NCBI GenBank assembly: GCA_012064415.1
Contig: SSNU01003043.1
Span: forward strand, 1-18,411
Direction of reading: 5' to 3'
Origin: Gyrodactylus bullatarudis
Lineage: Eukaryota > Platyhelminthes > Monogenea > Gyrodactylidea > Gyrodactylidae
DNA length: 18,411 bases
The position numbers and the translations under genes were made by a program. Below the pieces are notes generated by a model that saw nothing but the letters and a program-made list of their open reading frames with translations, was not told where the DNA came from and did no database searches. Shown here piece by piece: positions 10,012-17,833 of this stretch (within the stretch, counting starts at the first letter, position 1; every line of letters begins with the position of its first letter).

Positions 10012-10162
10012 AAGTGATGCCAAAATTTTCACAAATAAGGGCCTTTATTTCGGGAATACTCATCAGTGTGATACATGCCATATATATAATGTTTAATGTT
10101 AATGTTCATATTAAATGTTACCAGGTAGGAGTAGAATATTGTTATTTCAAATAGGATAATAG
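10012..10162 (-). repeat. PLE1 terminal repeat (pLTR), sense copy
   Basis: The reverse complement of this segment matches 11677-11866 at both ends: CTATTATCC through CCTGGTAACA, then ATTATAT.TATGGCATG through GGCATCACTT. The other copy carries an extra insert of about 40 bases in the middle. It lies about 120 bases beyond the PLE1 stop codon, and the strand of its hammerhead agrees with the ORF. A TATA run sits just before the ribozyme. This matches the known terminal repeats (pLTRs) of Penelope-like elements. Confidence 0.75.
10016..10079 (-). ncRNA. Hammerhead ribozyme (candidate d) in PLE1 pLTR
   Basis: On the minus strand stem I starts CACA/UGUG with a distal AUG/CAU. The core is CUGAUGAG (10066-10059) and CGAAA (10052-10048). 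Stem III is AUAA/UUAU closing AGGCCC, with H17 = U. Stem II is reduced to one G-C pair around UAUUCC, the main doubt about activity. Conservation of the whole block in the inverted copy (candidate e) supports a maintained element part. Confidence 0.65.
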
Positions 10163-10280
10163 TTAATTATAATTAATATGTAGGGTGTAAATAATGTTCA
10201 TTTGAAAAAGATCGTAGTGTGAAACAGATAATTATAGATTCTTTATTGTGTTGCCCGGTAGAAATCAGTAATTTGTTGAT

Positions 10281-11691
10281 TCATTTCCAGTTCCTCTCTC
10301 TTTCTTTTTCTAAGGGGAGGTTGGGATGATTGACGTACTTCTTCTGGATGCAGAGGTTGGGCTTCTGTTTGTTGATAAGGTAGGCTTTTGCTGCTTTTAA
10401 TGCGTAGACATTGTTTCCGGTTGGTTTATAGATAATTTCAAAGTTCTGGTTGGAAACATTTGCCTTGCATGTCTTCAAGTGCTCTCTCACTGCAGTCTGG
10501 CCAGTGTAGAGGTGTTCCTCTATTCTATCTTCTAGTCGTCTTATTGTTTGATCAATATATTCAGATTTGCAATTGCAGGTGAATTTGTAGACAACATGGC
10601 TTTGTTTTGTCTTATCAATAGGGTCTTTAGCTTTATTGGTAAGCATTCTGTAGGTTTGGAAGGTCATCCAGAGGTTTCCTTCTGGGTAAGTTTAAGACCT
10701 CGTTTATCCTATTTTGGATCAGTGTTGATGCCTTTTCTCCTTTGTATGGTAAGCGTAAGTAGACAACTTCGCCATCAGTTTCTTTCGGTTTTCTCCTTGG
10801 TGCGTACATCATCGAGAGCCTGTCATTGATCAGTTCGATTGGGTAGTCATTAGAGAGAATTATGCATATCAATTTTTCCATTTCTTCCTCCCATGCTGAT
10901 TCTGAGATTATTATACGAGTTCGCTACGCCAGGGCTGTCACTAGTCCTCTTTTCACTTTCATTGGTACGAAGGAGTTGAAGTTGAGCATTTTCCCTGTGA
11001 ATGTGTTCTTTCTGAGTAGACCTCTTGTGATTGAGCCATCTAGGTTTTTCGAAAATTTCACATCTAGGAAAAGTTAGACTGTTCTCATTTTCTTTCTCCA
11101 TGGTAAAGTTGATCTTATCATTAACCTGATTAAATTCTGTTTATAAATTATTAATGTCAAGATTATTATTGGCAATTATAAAATTATCATCGATGCATTT
11201 TTCTCACCTAATTTGCTGCCAATTTGAACTTAGACTGGTTTTGTTTCACGTAGTCATATACAAAATCAATTGTCTCCTTCAATGGTACATTGGTGAATAA
11301 GGATTCAACATCAAAGGCTAACATTATTTCTCCTATCGTATTGATGTCTTTGACTTTTTCCACAAAGTCGAATGTGTCAATCAGGAAATGCTTACATAGG
11401 GCAATTTTCATAGGTTGAAGGATTTTGACTAACCATTTTGCTATTTTGCTCGTCGGAGATCGGCTCATGTCAAGTATTGGCCTCAAGGGGACTTCTGGGT
11501 TGTTCTGGTTCTTATCCACCTTATGGACTTTAGGTAATCCATATAATCTATTCGTCATGCTGTCCGTACTTCTCAGGTCCAGATATGTTTCTTTATCTTT
11601 GTTGTTCATCATTAACTTTAGATCATCATTGACTCTTTTCTCGAAGGTTTTAGGGTTGTGGTCTTTAAGTTTGGTTCTATTATCCTATTTG
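10281..11691 (-). pseudogene. Penelope-like element 1: RT and GIY-YIG endonuclease, broken
   Basis: From 11691 down: an RT fingers region with RLYGLPKVHK (a PLE hallmark), LRPILDMSRSPTSKIA, and motif A AFDVESLFTNVP (ORF 11612-11208). After a TAG the next frame goes straight to the motif C region (KCIDDNF, about 11180), so motif B and about 70-100 residues are deleted near 11205. The thumb follows (VPMKVKRGLVTALA), interrupted by a TAG near 10925 and frameshifts near 11075 and 10660. The C-terminal 128 codons (10667-10281) hold a GIY-YIG-type domain: VVYKF, the Cys pair CNC, YIDQT (G of YIG changed to D) and R.EDRIEEH. An AATAAA lies shortly after the stop. Normal PLE proteins are far longer (about 700-900 residues), so this copy is 5'-truncated as well as broken. 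Confidence 0.88.
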
Positions 11692-11866
11692 AAATAACAA
11701 TATTCTACTCCTACCTGGTAACAGGTTGAAGCCAATCAACTTGTAACATTATAACCAATAACATCCATTCCCTACTCCTGTTTAAACATTATATGTATGG
11801 CATGTATCACACTGATGAGTATGCCCGAAATAACGGCCCTTATTTGTGAAAATTTTGGCATCACTT
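11677..11866 (+). repeat. PLE1 terminal repeat, inverted upstream copy
   Basis: This is the inverted counterpart of 10012-10162, lying at the 5' side of the minus-strand PLE1 body and pointing the other way. It directly abuts the truncated coding region. Such an inverted repeat attached to a 5'-truncated body is a known arrangement of Penelope insertions. It contains two CCAAT boxes (GCCAATC and ACCAATA) absent from the left copy. Confidence 0.75.
11799..11862 (+). ncRNA. Hammerhead ribozyme (candidate e) in inverted pLTR
   Basis: CUGAUGAG lies at 11812-11819 and CGAAA at 11826-11830. Stem III pairs AUAA (11830-11833) with UUAU (11840-11843), H17 is U11844, and stem I starts CACA/UGUG (UGUG at 11845-11848). 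The sequence is nearly identical to candidate d but on the opposite strand. Stem II is again almost absent (GUAUGCCC). Confidence 0.6.
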
Positions 11867-11986
11867 TCTTCTTACTCCAAAAAATCTTTTTTATGTTTCT
11901 TTGAGTAATACTGCTCCTATTTCCGTTTAATATGCATCTGCTTGTATTATACAGGTGAATGTCCTGTAAAGTGAGAAGAGAGAATT

Positions 11987-12315
11987 AAAATCCAACTTTT
12001 CCCCGTTTATATAGGGCAAATTTCACTCGAATATTATTGGTTCCCTGTAAGGACCAATCAGAATCGAGGATTGCTCATGGGGAAAATAAGGTGTTATTTT
12101 CTCCCTTCTCTACAATAATGCCTAAGAACGCTCAAGAAATGAGTTTTTATTATATTTGATTTCAATAGATATGAAGATATTATTTTTCTCTATCATATGA
12201 TATAATTCTTTTCGAGAAATAACTTGAAATAATAAAATAAAAAATTTGATAAAATATTAGAGTAAAACTCATATTATTAGAAAACTGATTCATCCTGCAA
12301 ATTTATAATGCTCAG
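11987..12315 (-). repeat. Left arm of 329-bp inverted repeat
   Basis: The reverse complement equals 15066-15394 with one difference (CGAGTG versus CGAATG). The minus strand of this arm carries an ATTGG box and a TATA box (CCCTATATAAACGGGG, about 12005-12020), so any promoter would fire outward to the left. No ORF and no ribozyme core is seen inside. It may be the sense terminal repeat of PLE2 or an independent repeat. Confidence 0.85.
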
Positions 12316-12886
12316 TGGATCATTACAATGAATTCATGGGTGTTCAAAGTTCTGTCATGCTCCTTTTCGATTTCAAAATTAAAATTCAATCTTTAAACCT
12401 TAATCTGACAAAATTCATGATGATTCATTCTTTCACAATATGTCTAGTGTAGACTTTAACATGGGCATTGATGCCCCTCCCCCATCCGTATCCACACATT
12501 CATGTAATAAGTAATATGTGTAGAAAGGAAAATTTAGTATTCACATACAGACAATCATTTCACACAACATATGATGGGGTACTCTAGTTCAGATCCCCTT
12601 TACTTTTCTTGATATCTTACGAACTAATCGTGCGTCAATATACTCTTCAACTAAACAGCATAGGTTTTCAATACTCATGTTTCTTTACCTATTGTTCTAA
12701 GTGTAGATTTAAAAAAATTACAAATAGAAAATAAATTTTCATATTGTAAAGTCATACACCGAAGAATTGAGAATAGGATATGCATTACAAAAATTTAATT
12801 TGTTCATTACATCAGCCGATCCATTCAATTCTCTTTATTTTAAATGGTTTACAACAAGCTCTATATTTGGAAAATTAGAAAGAAGA
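12316..12886. other. No gene recognised (3' region of PLE2 unit)
   Basis: Non-coding, A+T-rich. It lies between the left inverted arm and the hammerhead downstream of PLE2. No motif or repeat identified. Confidence 0.4.
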
Positions 12887-12891
12887 TTATA

Positions 12892-12941
12892 TTAAAGCCA
12901 TATGTACATTTCATAAAGCATCATCAGTGGCAATACTTTAA
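12892..12941 (-). ncRNA. Hammerhead ribozyme-like motif (candidate i) downstream of PLE2
   Basis: On the minus strand stem I is GCCA/UGGC (12931-12928 with 12900-12897), with a possible further AAA/UUU extension beyond a bulge. The core is CUGAUGA (12927-12921) and GAAA (12912-12909). Stem III is the palindrome AUGUACAU (12909-12902), and H17 is A12901. It sits about 150 bases past the PLE2 stop on the same strand, just as candidate d sits past PLE1. Stem II (UGCUUUAU) does not pair, so activity is doubtful. Confidence 0.45.
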
Positions 12942-13090
12942 AAATGATAGAAGTTAAGAATTCATTGAAGATAATAATTTACAAATTATGAAAGAAATAG
13001 TGAACGTCGAAGAAAATCAGAATATAATGAGCTAAAAAAACACCACAACTCTCCAATAAGTAGCAACAGTGGAGAGAAAAGTGAAAAAAC

Positions 13091-14137
13091 TCACATAGGC
13101 CAAGGTAGTTGAAGATTATAAGAATAGTTTTTTTGAACACATAAGTTTGGTTTGTATAGATTTATGAAGAATTTCTCCTTCACCCAAACGTCTGTACTGT
13201 CATCCCCTGCATTTTTGTATAAAATTGAAAAGTTTGAAATTGAAACTTTATGTCCGTCTTGTCTTAGATGCCTGGTCACCGCTGTGTCTTTCTTAAGATG
13301 ATCGTTCCCTCTAGTTGATAACTTTCTAGTTGTACGACCTATATATGTAGCTCCACAGTCACATTGGAATTTATAAATCAATAGAGTCTTCTCTTCAGGT
13401 CTCAGTAAATCTTTCTGAATCAAATTGAACAATCTCTGAGTTTTAAATACAATTTTCAATTGTATGTTGTTATAATATTGATCGATGAGACTTGTCAACT
13501 TTCTCCTTAAAACATTACTTAAACCATCTCCTTTGAAATTAAGTTTCATGAAAATCATGGTTTTCTCAACTTCATCTGTGTTTTCAACGACATCTCTATC
13601 GACTGTTAAGTTGATAAATTTGTCCACAAATTTATTAGGATAACCGTTTTCCATCAAACACAACTTCAAATTCTCTATTTCTTTAGGTATTTCCTCTGGA
13701 CTCACTATTCTTCTTATCCTCTTTCCTAGGCCAATTACTAAACCAAATTTATGTGAAACAGGACTAAAAATGGCATAATGGAGATATGTACCATTGTCAG
13801 TCTTTTTCTTGAAAATGTTTCTTTGAATTGACCCATCTTCTTTTCTGGTAAGTTTCACATCTAAGAAGCTTAAAATAATATTAGATTCTTTTTTCATAGT
13901 AAACTTAATATTTGGATGAAAAGAGTTCATCTTTAAGAAAAAATCATCTGATGATACGTTAGCCGTCATCAAAATAAAAGTGTCATCGACATATCTGATG
14001 TAAACATCAGTAAAAGAATTGATTGTTTCAGACATTTTATTTAGTTCTAACCAGCCTAAGAAGATATCAGCTAAAAGAGGTCTATATCGGATCCAAGTAA
14101 CAAGAATATGATCCTGCCAATTCCCTAAGATTTTCAA
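13091..14137 (-). CDS. Penelope-like element 2: partial RT plus GIY-YIG endonuclease
   Basis: A 348-codon uninterrupted frame, the longest in the window. It carries the end of RT motif B (PLLADIFLGWLE, residues 20-31, with a changed MG.PL lead), motif C RYVDD (48-52) and the primer-grip region IKFT...SFLDV (77-94). A thumb with GYPNKFV (165-171) follows. The C-terminal GIY-YIG domain has LIYKF (253-257), the CDC pair (259-261), YIGRT (265-269) and a conserved Arg/His (277-280), and the frame ends shortly after NLCVQKNY. It would prime and copy element RNA at an endonuclease nick. RT motifs 0-A are missing, so this copy is 5'-truncated and cannot act alone; the annotated ATG is probably not a real start. 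The open frame suggests a fairly recent insertion. It lies inside the 329-bp inverted arms and has hammerhead i in its 3' region. Confidence 0.85.
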   Translation of the reverse strand: MKILGNWQDHILVTWIRYRPLLADIFLGWLELNKMSETINSFTDVYIRYVDDTFILMTANVSSDDFFLKMNSFHPNIKFTMKKESNIILSFLDVKLTRKEDGSIQRNIFKKKTDNGTYLHYAIFSPVSHKFGLVIGLGKRIRRIVSPEEIPKEIENLKLCLMENGYPNKFVDKFINLTVDRDVVENTDEVEKTMIFMKLNFKGDGLSNVLRRKLTSLIDQYYNNIQLKIVFKTQRLFNLIQKDLLRPEEKTLLIYKFQCDCGATYIGRTTRKLSTRGNDHLKKDTAVTRHLRQDGHKVSISNFSILYKNAGDDSTDVWVKEKFFINLYKPNLCVQKNYSYNLQLPWPM

Positions 14138-14690
14138 ATTGACACTTATACTTAAAAGGGTTAAAAAAATTCGTTCCTATGTATCATTTTGAGAAATTTC
14201 ATTCGATGTTAATTTGTATCAGAGTATCTATTATGTCTGTTACTCTATTCGGGAATCTTGGAACCGATTCCGATAATTCTAGTCTGACGACTCGGTGTTC
14301 TTTGTCCACTTTTTTAGAAAAGAAGACACCAGTGATCTTTGGAAAAATAAGTGTACATCTGTTTACCGATTAACTCTTCAGTGTTGAAAACAACATTAAA
14401 TTTGATTGAATACTTTCGTTGATTTTAAATAGAAAATCGAAAAAATGCTTAAGTATTTTGAACTCATTTTTTACAAGAGTTAGACGAAAATCTGTTAACT
14501 TGCAATTCGAGAAACTTATTGAGTATTCAGTCACTCTGTTGAAACTTGAAACTCTGATTGTGATTAAAAAAATCATTTTGATCACGGTAAGAATCAGCTC
14601 TCATATAGAAGAAACAGACAATTTAGTCATAATCCAGGTTTAGGCACGCCATCAATTTTTCAAGCTTCATGAGATCCTTAAGAAATAAGT
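14138..14690. other. No gene recognised; one unassigned 57-codon frame
   Basis: Between truncated PLE2 and the SINE. On the minus strand, a frame from 14370 to 14199 (57 codons, no ATG needed) translates to a balanced-looking segment with SVNRCTLIFPKITGVFF and KVDKEHRVVRLEL. I do not recognise it. It may be a remnant of the same insertion or a chance frame. Other ORFs here look like composition artefacts. Confidence 0.3.
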
Positions 14691-14820
14691 TAGAAAAAAA
14701 CTTACATTGCTTTTAGACAATTAACCTACTAGCAAAGTGTGGTCATTGGTAATAACTATATCCATATGAACTCTAACTTGATGGAGATTGTCTTCTCACA
14801 CCTAAGTCACTCACGTTGGC

Positions 14821-14864
14821 AGATGTAAACGCGTTTCGTCCTTATTAGGACTCGTCAGTAGACC
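14821..14864 (-). ncRNA. Hammerhead ribozyme (candidate f), minimal type I in SINE
   Basis: On the minus strand the core is CUGACGA (14858-14852) with a perfect four-pair stem II (GUCC/GGAC, loop UAAUAA) and GAAA (14837-14834). Stem III is the palindrome ACGCGU, followed by H17 = U. Stem I pairs GGUCUA with UACAUC (four Watson-Crick pairs, one G-U, one C-C mismatch). This is the best stem II in the window. The tiny stem III suggests a dimeric active form. Confidence 0.75.
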
Positions 14865-14871
14865 ATATCCA

Positions 14872-14926
14872 GGATTCGAACCCAGGTCTTCAACGTTGTG
14901 GGGCAACGCTTCTGACTACTAGGCCA
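14872..14926 (-). promoter_or_regulatory. Internal pol III promoter (A box + B box)
   Basis: A box TGGCCTAGTAG at 14926-14916 and B box GGTTCGAATCC at 14882-14872, matching the tRNA-type internal promoter in sequence and spacing. It would start transcription about 10-15 bases upstream of the A box, to the left through the hammerhead. Confidence 0.65.
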
Positions 14927-15065
14927 GAACCCCCGTACGTCTCCTATTATGCTTTTTACCAATTTCACTAAGAAAGAGGTCGCCACTTTCCATCTCATGA
15001 ATAACTTGTAGTTTTTGGTCGTTAAAGAAAGGCATTGTGAGTAAAAGTAATGAGTTTCGAAAACC

Positions 15066-15394
15066 CTGAGCATTATAAATTTGCAGGATGAATCAGTTTT
15101 CTAATAATATGAGTTTTACTCTAATATTTTATCAAATTTTTTATTTTATTATTTCAAGTTATTTCTCGAAAAGAATTATATCATATGATAGAGAAAAATA
15201 ATATCTTCATATCTATTGAAATCAAATATAATAAAAACTCATTTCTTGAGCGTTCTTAGGCATTATTGTAGAGAAGGGAGAAAATAACACCTTATTTTCC
15301 CCATGAGCAATCCTCGATTCTGATTGGTCCTTACAGGGAACCAATAATATTCGAATGAAATTTGCCCTATATAAACGGGGAAAAGTTGGATTTT
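15066..15394 (+). repeat. Right arm of 329-bp inverted repeat
   Basis: Inverted copy of 11987-12315 with the same length and one mismatch. The ATTGG box (about 15323) and TATA box (about 15367-15376) point to the right, out of the unit. Weaker inverted similarity continues about 12 bases beyond 15394. The near-identity implies recent formation, gene conversion, or an assembly duplication. Confidence 0.85.
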
Positions 15395-15480
15395 TATTTA
15401 TCTCTTTAATGGCTTGTCTGAGTGTCTTTTCATATTCTGAAACAATTTTAAGAAATCATCTATTTAGAAATCAGTTCATT

Positions 15481-15731
15481 ATTATTATTATCATAGGTCA
15501 GCCTCTTGTATTATTCTATTCTCTCATCTGATTGGACAAAACTGATAGGTATGAGATCATGAAATTATATAAATAGTAATTTGTTTTTTGACAAACTTGT
15601 CGTACCACTGAAGAAGGCGTGTGAAGACACCGTCGAAACGTTTGGATGACCATGGCTGAGAATTCTAATATTGACCTAAGTTTTAATAAATTTTATTATA
15701 AAACTAATTTTAGATCATTTTTCACTGATTC
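15481..15731 (+). mobile_element. 251-bp hammerhead-bearing insertion (solo pLTR or retrozyme-like)
   Basis: The segment lies between two perfect copies of a 15-base sequence, AGAAATCAGTTCATT (15466-15480 and 15732-15746), which looks like a target-site duplication. Inside, in order: an ATTGG box (about 15533), a TATA box AAATTATATAAATAG (about 15564-15578), the hammerhead-like core at 15601-15645, and an A+T-rich end with AATAAA (about 15684). It carries no ORF. Size, promoter and ribozyme fit either a solo terminal repeat of a Penelope-like element or a small retrozyme. Mobilisation in trans by a PLE enzyme is inferred. Confidence 0.6.
15601..15645 (+). ncRNA. Hammerhead-like motif (candidate g)
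   Basis: CUGAAGA lies at 15608-15614 and GAAA at 15635-15638. A long stem II contains GUGU/ACAC and GGC/GUC with one bulged C and one extra A at its base. Stem III would be the four-base palindrome ACGU, possible only between two molecules. Stem I is CCA/UGG (15605-15607 with 15643-15645), and H17 is U15642. Many animal repeats contain a similar CTGAAGA...CGAAACGT string, so this may be a degenerate descendant. Confidence 0.4.
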
Positions 15732-15938
15732 AGAAATCAGTTCATTTTTCCAATATTCTTTCCATCTCCTTTCTAGTTTCTGGCATTGGGTGATTTAATA
15801 TTTCATATTTTTTTTCTTCTTGCATGATGTTATTCCCTCTTTGGATATCTTGTGGCTAAAAAATTTTATTTCTTTTACTTTAAATCTGCATTTTTCCATG
15901 CTTAATGTTAAATTTTCAGATACTAATTTCGATTATAC

Positions 15939-16214
15939 GAAATCAATGTGTTTTATGTTTGTTCTTATTCAGTTTCGCTGAATATTAATAAATACGATAT
16001 GCGATTGCAAAATATATGTTTAAGATTAATCTGTCCATGTATTGTTGCCATGTACAACCAGCATTACATAATACAAAATGCATACCTGCCCATTCGAGTA
16101 GACCGATTGTTGTTTTTATTGTTGTTTAAACTATATATTCTTCTTTTATTTTTATTTGATGAAATGCTTTTCTGCAATCTATGGTTGAGTAATATTCACA
16201 ATCTTGAAGATCAA
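15939..16214 (-). pseudogene. Gypsy-like (Metaviridae-type) reverse transcriptase fragment
   Basis: From 16214 down, one frame reads through RT motif A in its LTR-retrotransposon form (YYSTIDCRKAFHQIKI, about 16182-16135) and motif B-prime (GMHFVLCNAG, about 16075-16046). It then reaches the region before motif C. At the expected Y-x-D-D site (about 15985) the catalytic aspartates are absent: after a frame change the text goes from a Tyr straight to LLIFSETE. In-frame stops occur within motif A-B (about 16120) and after motif C. No protease, RNase H, integrase or LTR is recognisable nearby. It is a short dead remnant. Identification rests on the order of motifs A, B-prime and C in one strand. 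Confidence 0.6.
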
Positions 16215-16329
16215 ATTGCACTTTTATGAGGCTTCCATTTTATTCTTGGAGCAGTTAGAAAACAAATTCTGTGTCTGGAAAACGTCCTCAGAAATCTGGA
16301 TACGTAACCCTGTAAACTTGATTGATTTT

Positions 16330-16610
16330 CATTTGAAAAGTTGCTGCTATCTTATCTCATTTGTACAGCAAACTCAAAATCATATTCTCACCTTCCTGTT
16401 CCTTTGGTTTCCCTTTAATCGTATCAAGTTTTGAAAGACGGTCGTTGATCAATTCAATTGGATAATAATTCGAAAATTCTGATTAGGTCTTTCTAGTTCA
16501 CTTTCCAATACAGATTCCGATACAAATCTGCTGATCCTCTTGGCAAGAGCTGTTATCAGGCCTAGCTTTACCTTCACGGGGAAAAATTCGGTTTAATTTC
16601 CAAAGAGACT
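16330..16610 (-). pseudogene. Penelope-like element 3: RT thumb/linker fragment
   Basis: From 16610 down, the translation PVKVKLGLITALAKRI, then SESVLE.ELER, then (after a frameshift near 16465) YPIELINDRLSKLD and KGKPKEQ, parallels PLE1 piece by piece: VPMKVKRGLVTALA, SESAWEEEMEK, YPIELINDRLS, RKPKE. The DNA is also similar to 10740-10990. A stop near 16350 and further stops below 16330 end the similarity. No RT catalytic motif or GIY-YIG domain is present. It is a relative, not a recent copy, of PLE1, oriented the same way. Confidence 0.7.
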
Positions 16611-16834
16611 TTAGCTAATTTATATCGCTCTATCTCAAGAATGTTCATTGTCATCTCAAAATATAAATTTCATTTTAAAGAAATGTCTCACTCATATGAC
16701 CTTTGATACGAAAGTATAATGAGAATCAATAAACAAAACAAATATTTAATTATTTTAAAAATCCACAAAAGTATCATCGGTAAAACAATTAAAAATCAAA
16801 AGCTTTTATACAAAAAAAAATTTTCCGGCTCACG

Positions 16835-16961
16835 GAATGAAACTACGTAATTTGAAGTTATTTCGTTTCGATTCAACTCATTAACTCTTCAGGATGATCA
16901 AGAGGCAATGATTTTCCAGCTAGTACTCTCTAGCTTCGAGATCAACAGGTTAATGATTCTA
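16835..16961 (+). repeat. 127-bp exact direct repeat, copy 1
   Basis: Identical, base for base as far as I can read, to 18285-18411, at a spacing of exactly 1450 bases. Flanks differ on the left. No ORF. It could be a terminal direct repeat or one unit border of a tandem array. Confidence 0.85.
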
Positions 16962-17725
16962 CATTGGTGTTAGTCATTTTTATGCTTGGTTGTATGTCTG
17001 GAGGGTTATTCTCTTCATAAGGAAATCAAAAATATGACCCAATTAATCGAAATACTAGAAAATTTGATAATTTAAGATACTTTTGAAACATTTTGAGGCC
17101 CTAATGTCGATATTACCAACCGACGATTGGAAATCGTTCCTTTGAATTAACTCACTGGTTTCCAACTTGTCTGAGAATTTCAAGATCTTTTAATATTGAA
17201 TATGAGTGATCTGATACAGCTCTAATGGAATACCAATTATGTACACAAATAGAGCGAAGAAGTAATTTCTATCACCTCGATTGGATTTCGAGGAATTGGA
17301 AGCTGCAGTTTTCGGAAAAAGATAAGCGTGAAGATATATTTAAAGGGAAAGCAACGATCGCACCCTCAAGACAGTAGCCAAGTGATACTCAGTATTCGCT
17401 CGATCCAGATTGAGCATATATGTATATTTGTATATTCGAACAAAAAATATCTGAAATCATCTAAAGAAATATCTAAAAAATTAAGATTTTTTTCTGATTA
17501 TTTTATAGACAGTTTTATCATTGATGCTTCTATAATTTAAAAGGTAACTTCGGACTCAACTTGGTGGTAGCGAATGGGAAAACTAATCAACTTCTAAATG
17601 TATCAACCTTTTTCTGTTTCATTATAAAACATTATAAGCCCAAATAAAAGATAGATTTCTCGGGAAATTAAAAAAAATTGTATTACTCTAGTGTATGGAA
17701 CTCTTAACGCAGAAAGAGTCTGATG
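16962..17725. other. No gene recognised
   Basis: A+T-rich sequence between the two copies of the 127-bp repeat. A 70-codon open frame near 17328-17540 has no motif and a Ser/Ile/Lys composition typical of A+T-rich noise. Confidence 0.35.
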
Positions 17726-17808
17726 CATATTAAACATTCATTCATTTAAGATATTAACATTCAAATTGTAGCAAGGACTCACGAGTATCCAGCTCTGGAG
17801 TAAAAAAA
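17726..17808 (+). repeat. Diverged direct repeat, copy 1
   Basis: Matches 18139-18218. The best part is the last 43 bases, around GGACTCACGAGTATCCAG and CTGGAGTAAAA, with about four mismatches; the preceding part is looser. The spacing is about 410 bases. The CTGGAGTAA part also resembles sequence beside the PLE1 pLTR near 10004. Confidence 0.6.
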
Positions 17809-17833
17809 CGAGTTTTAGCTAATTCATATTTCA

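Larger units (their letters stand above)
14695..14940 (-). mobile_element. tRNA-derived SINE with built-in hammerhead ribozyme, copy 2
   Basis: Read on the minus strand. A tRNA-like head (about 14937-14866) has a near-consensus A box TGGCCTAGTAG (14926-14916) and a perfect B box GGTTCGAATCC (14882-14872), 33 bases apart as in tRNA genes. The head runs directly into a hammerhead (14864-14821). A tail of about 125 bases follows, ending in AATGTAAG plus a T run. Part of the tail recurs in inverted orientation at 17949-18014. The predicted product is a pol III transcript with a self-cleaving 3' part. The tRNA fold is imperfect and lacks a clear 7-base anticodon loop, so it is not a working tRNA. 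Schistosoma Sm-alpha is the closest known architecture. Borders are approximate and no target-site duplication was seen. Confidence 0.7.

Noticed and set aside
10548..11697. Plus-strand ORFs across PLE1
   Set aside because: Antisense shadows of the minus-strand PLE coding sequence.
14866..14937. Functional tRNA gene
   Set aside because: A and B boxes are present, but the acceptor and anticodon arms do not fold properly and the hammerhead follows directly. Better read as a SINE head.
16860..16900. CUGAAGA...CGAAAC on the minus strand inside the 127-bp repeat (also at 18310-18350)
   Set aside because: Stem II has only one pair, stem III needs a 16-base loop, and stem I has a single good pair. 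Probably chance, though it occurs in both copies.
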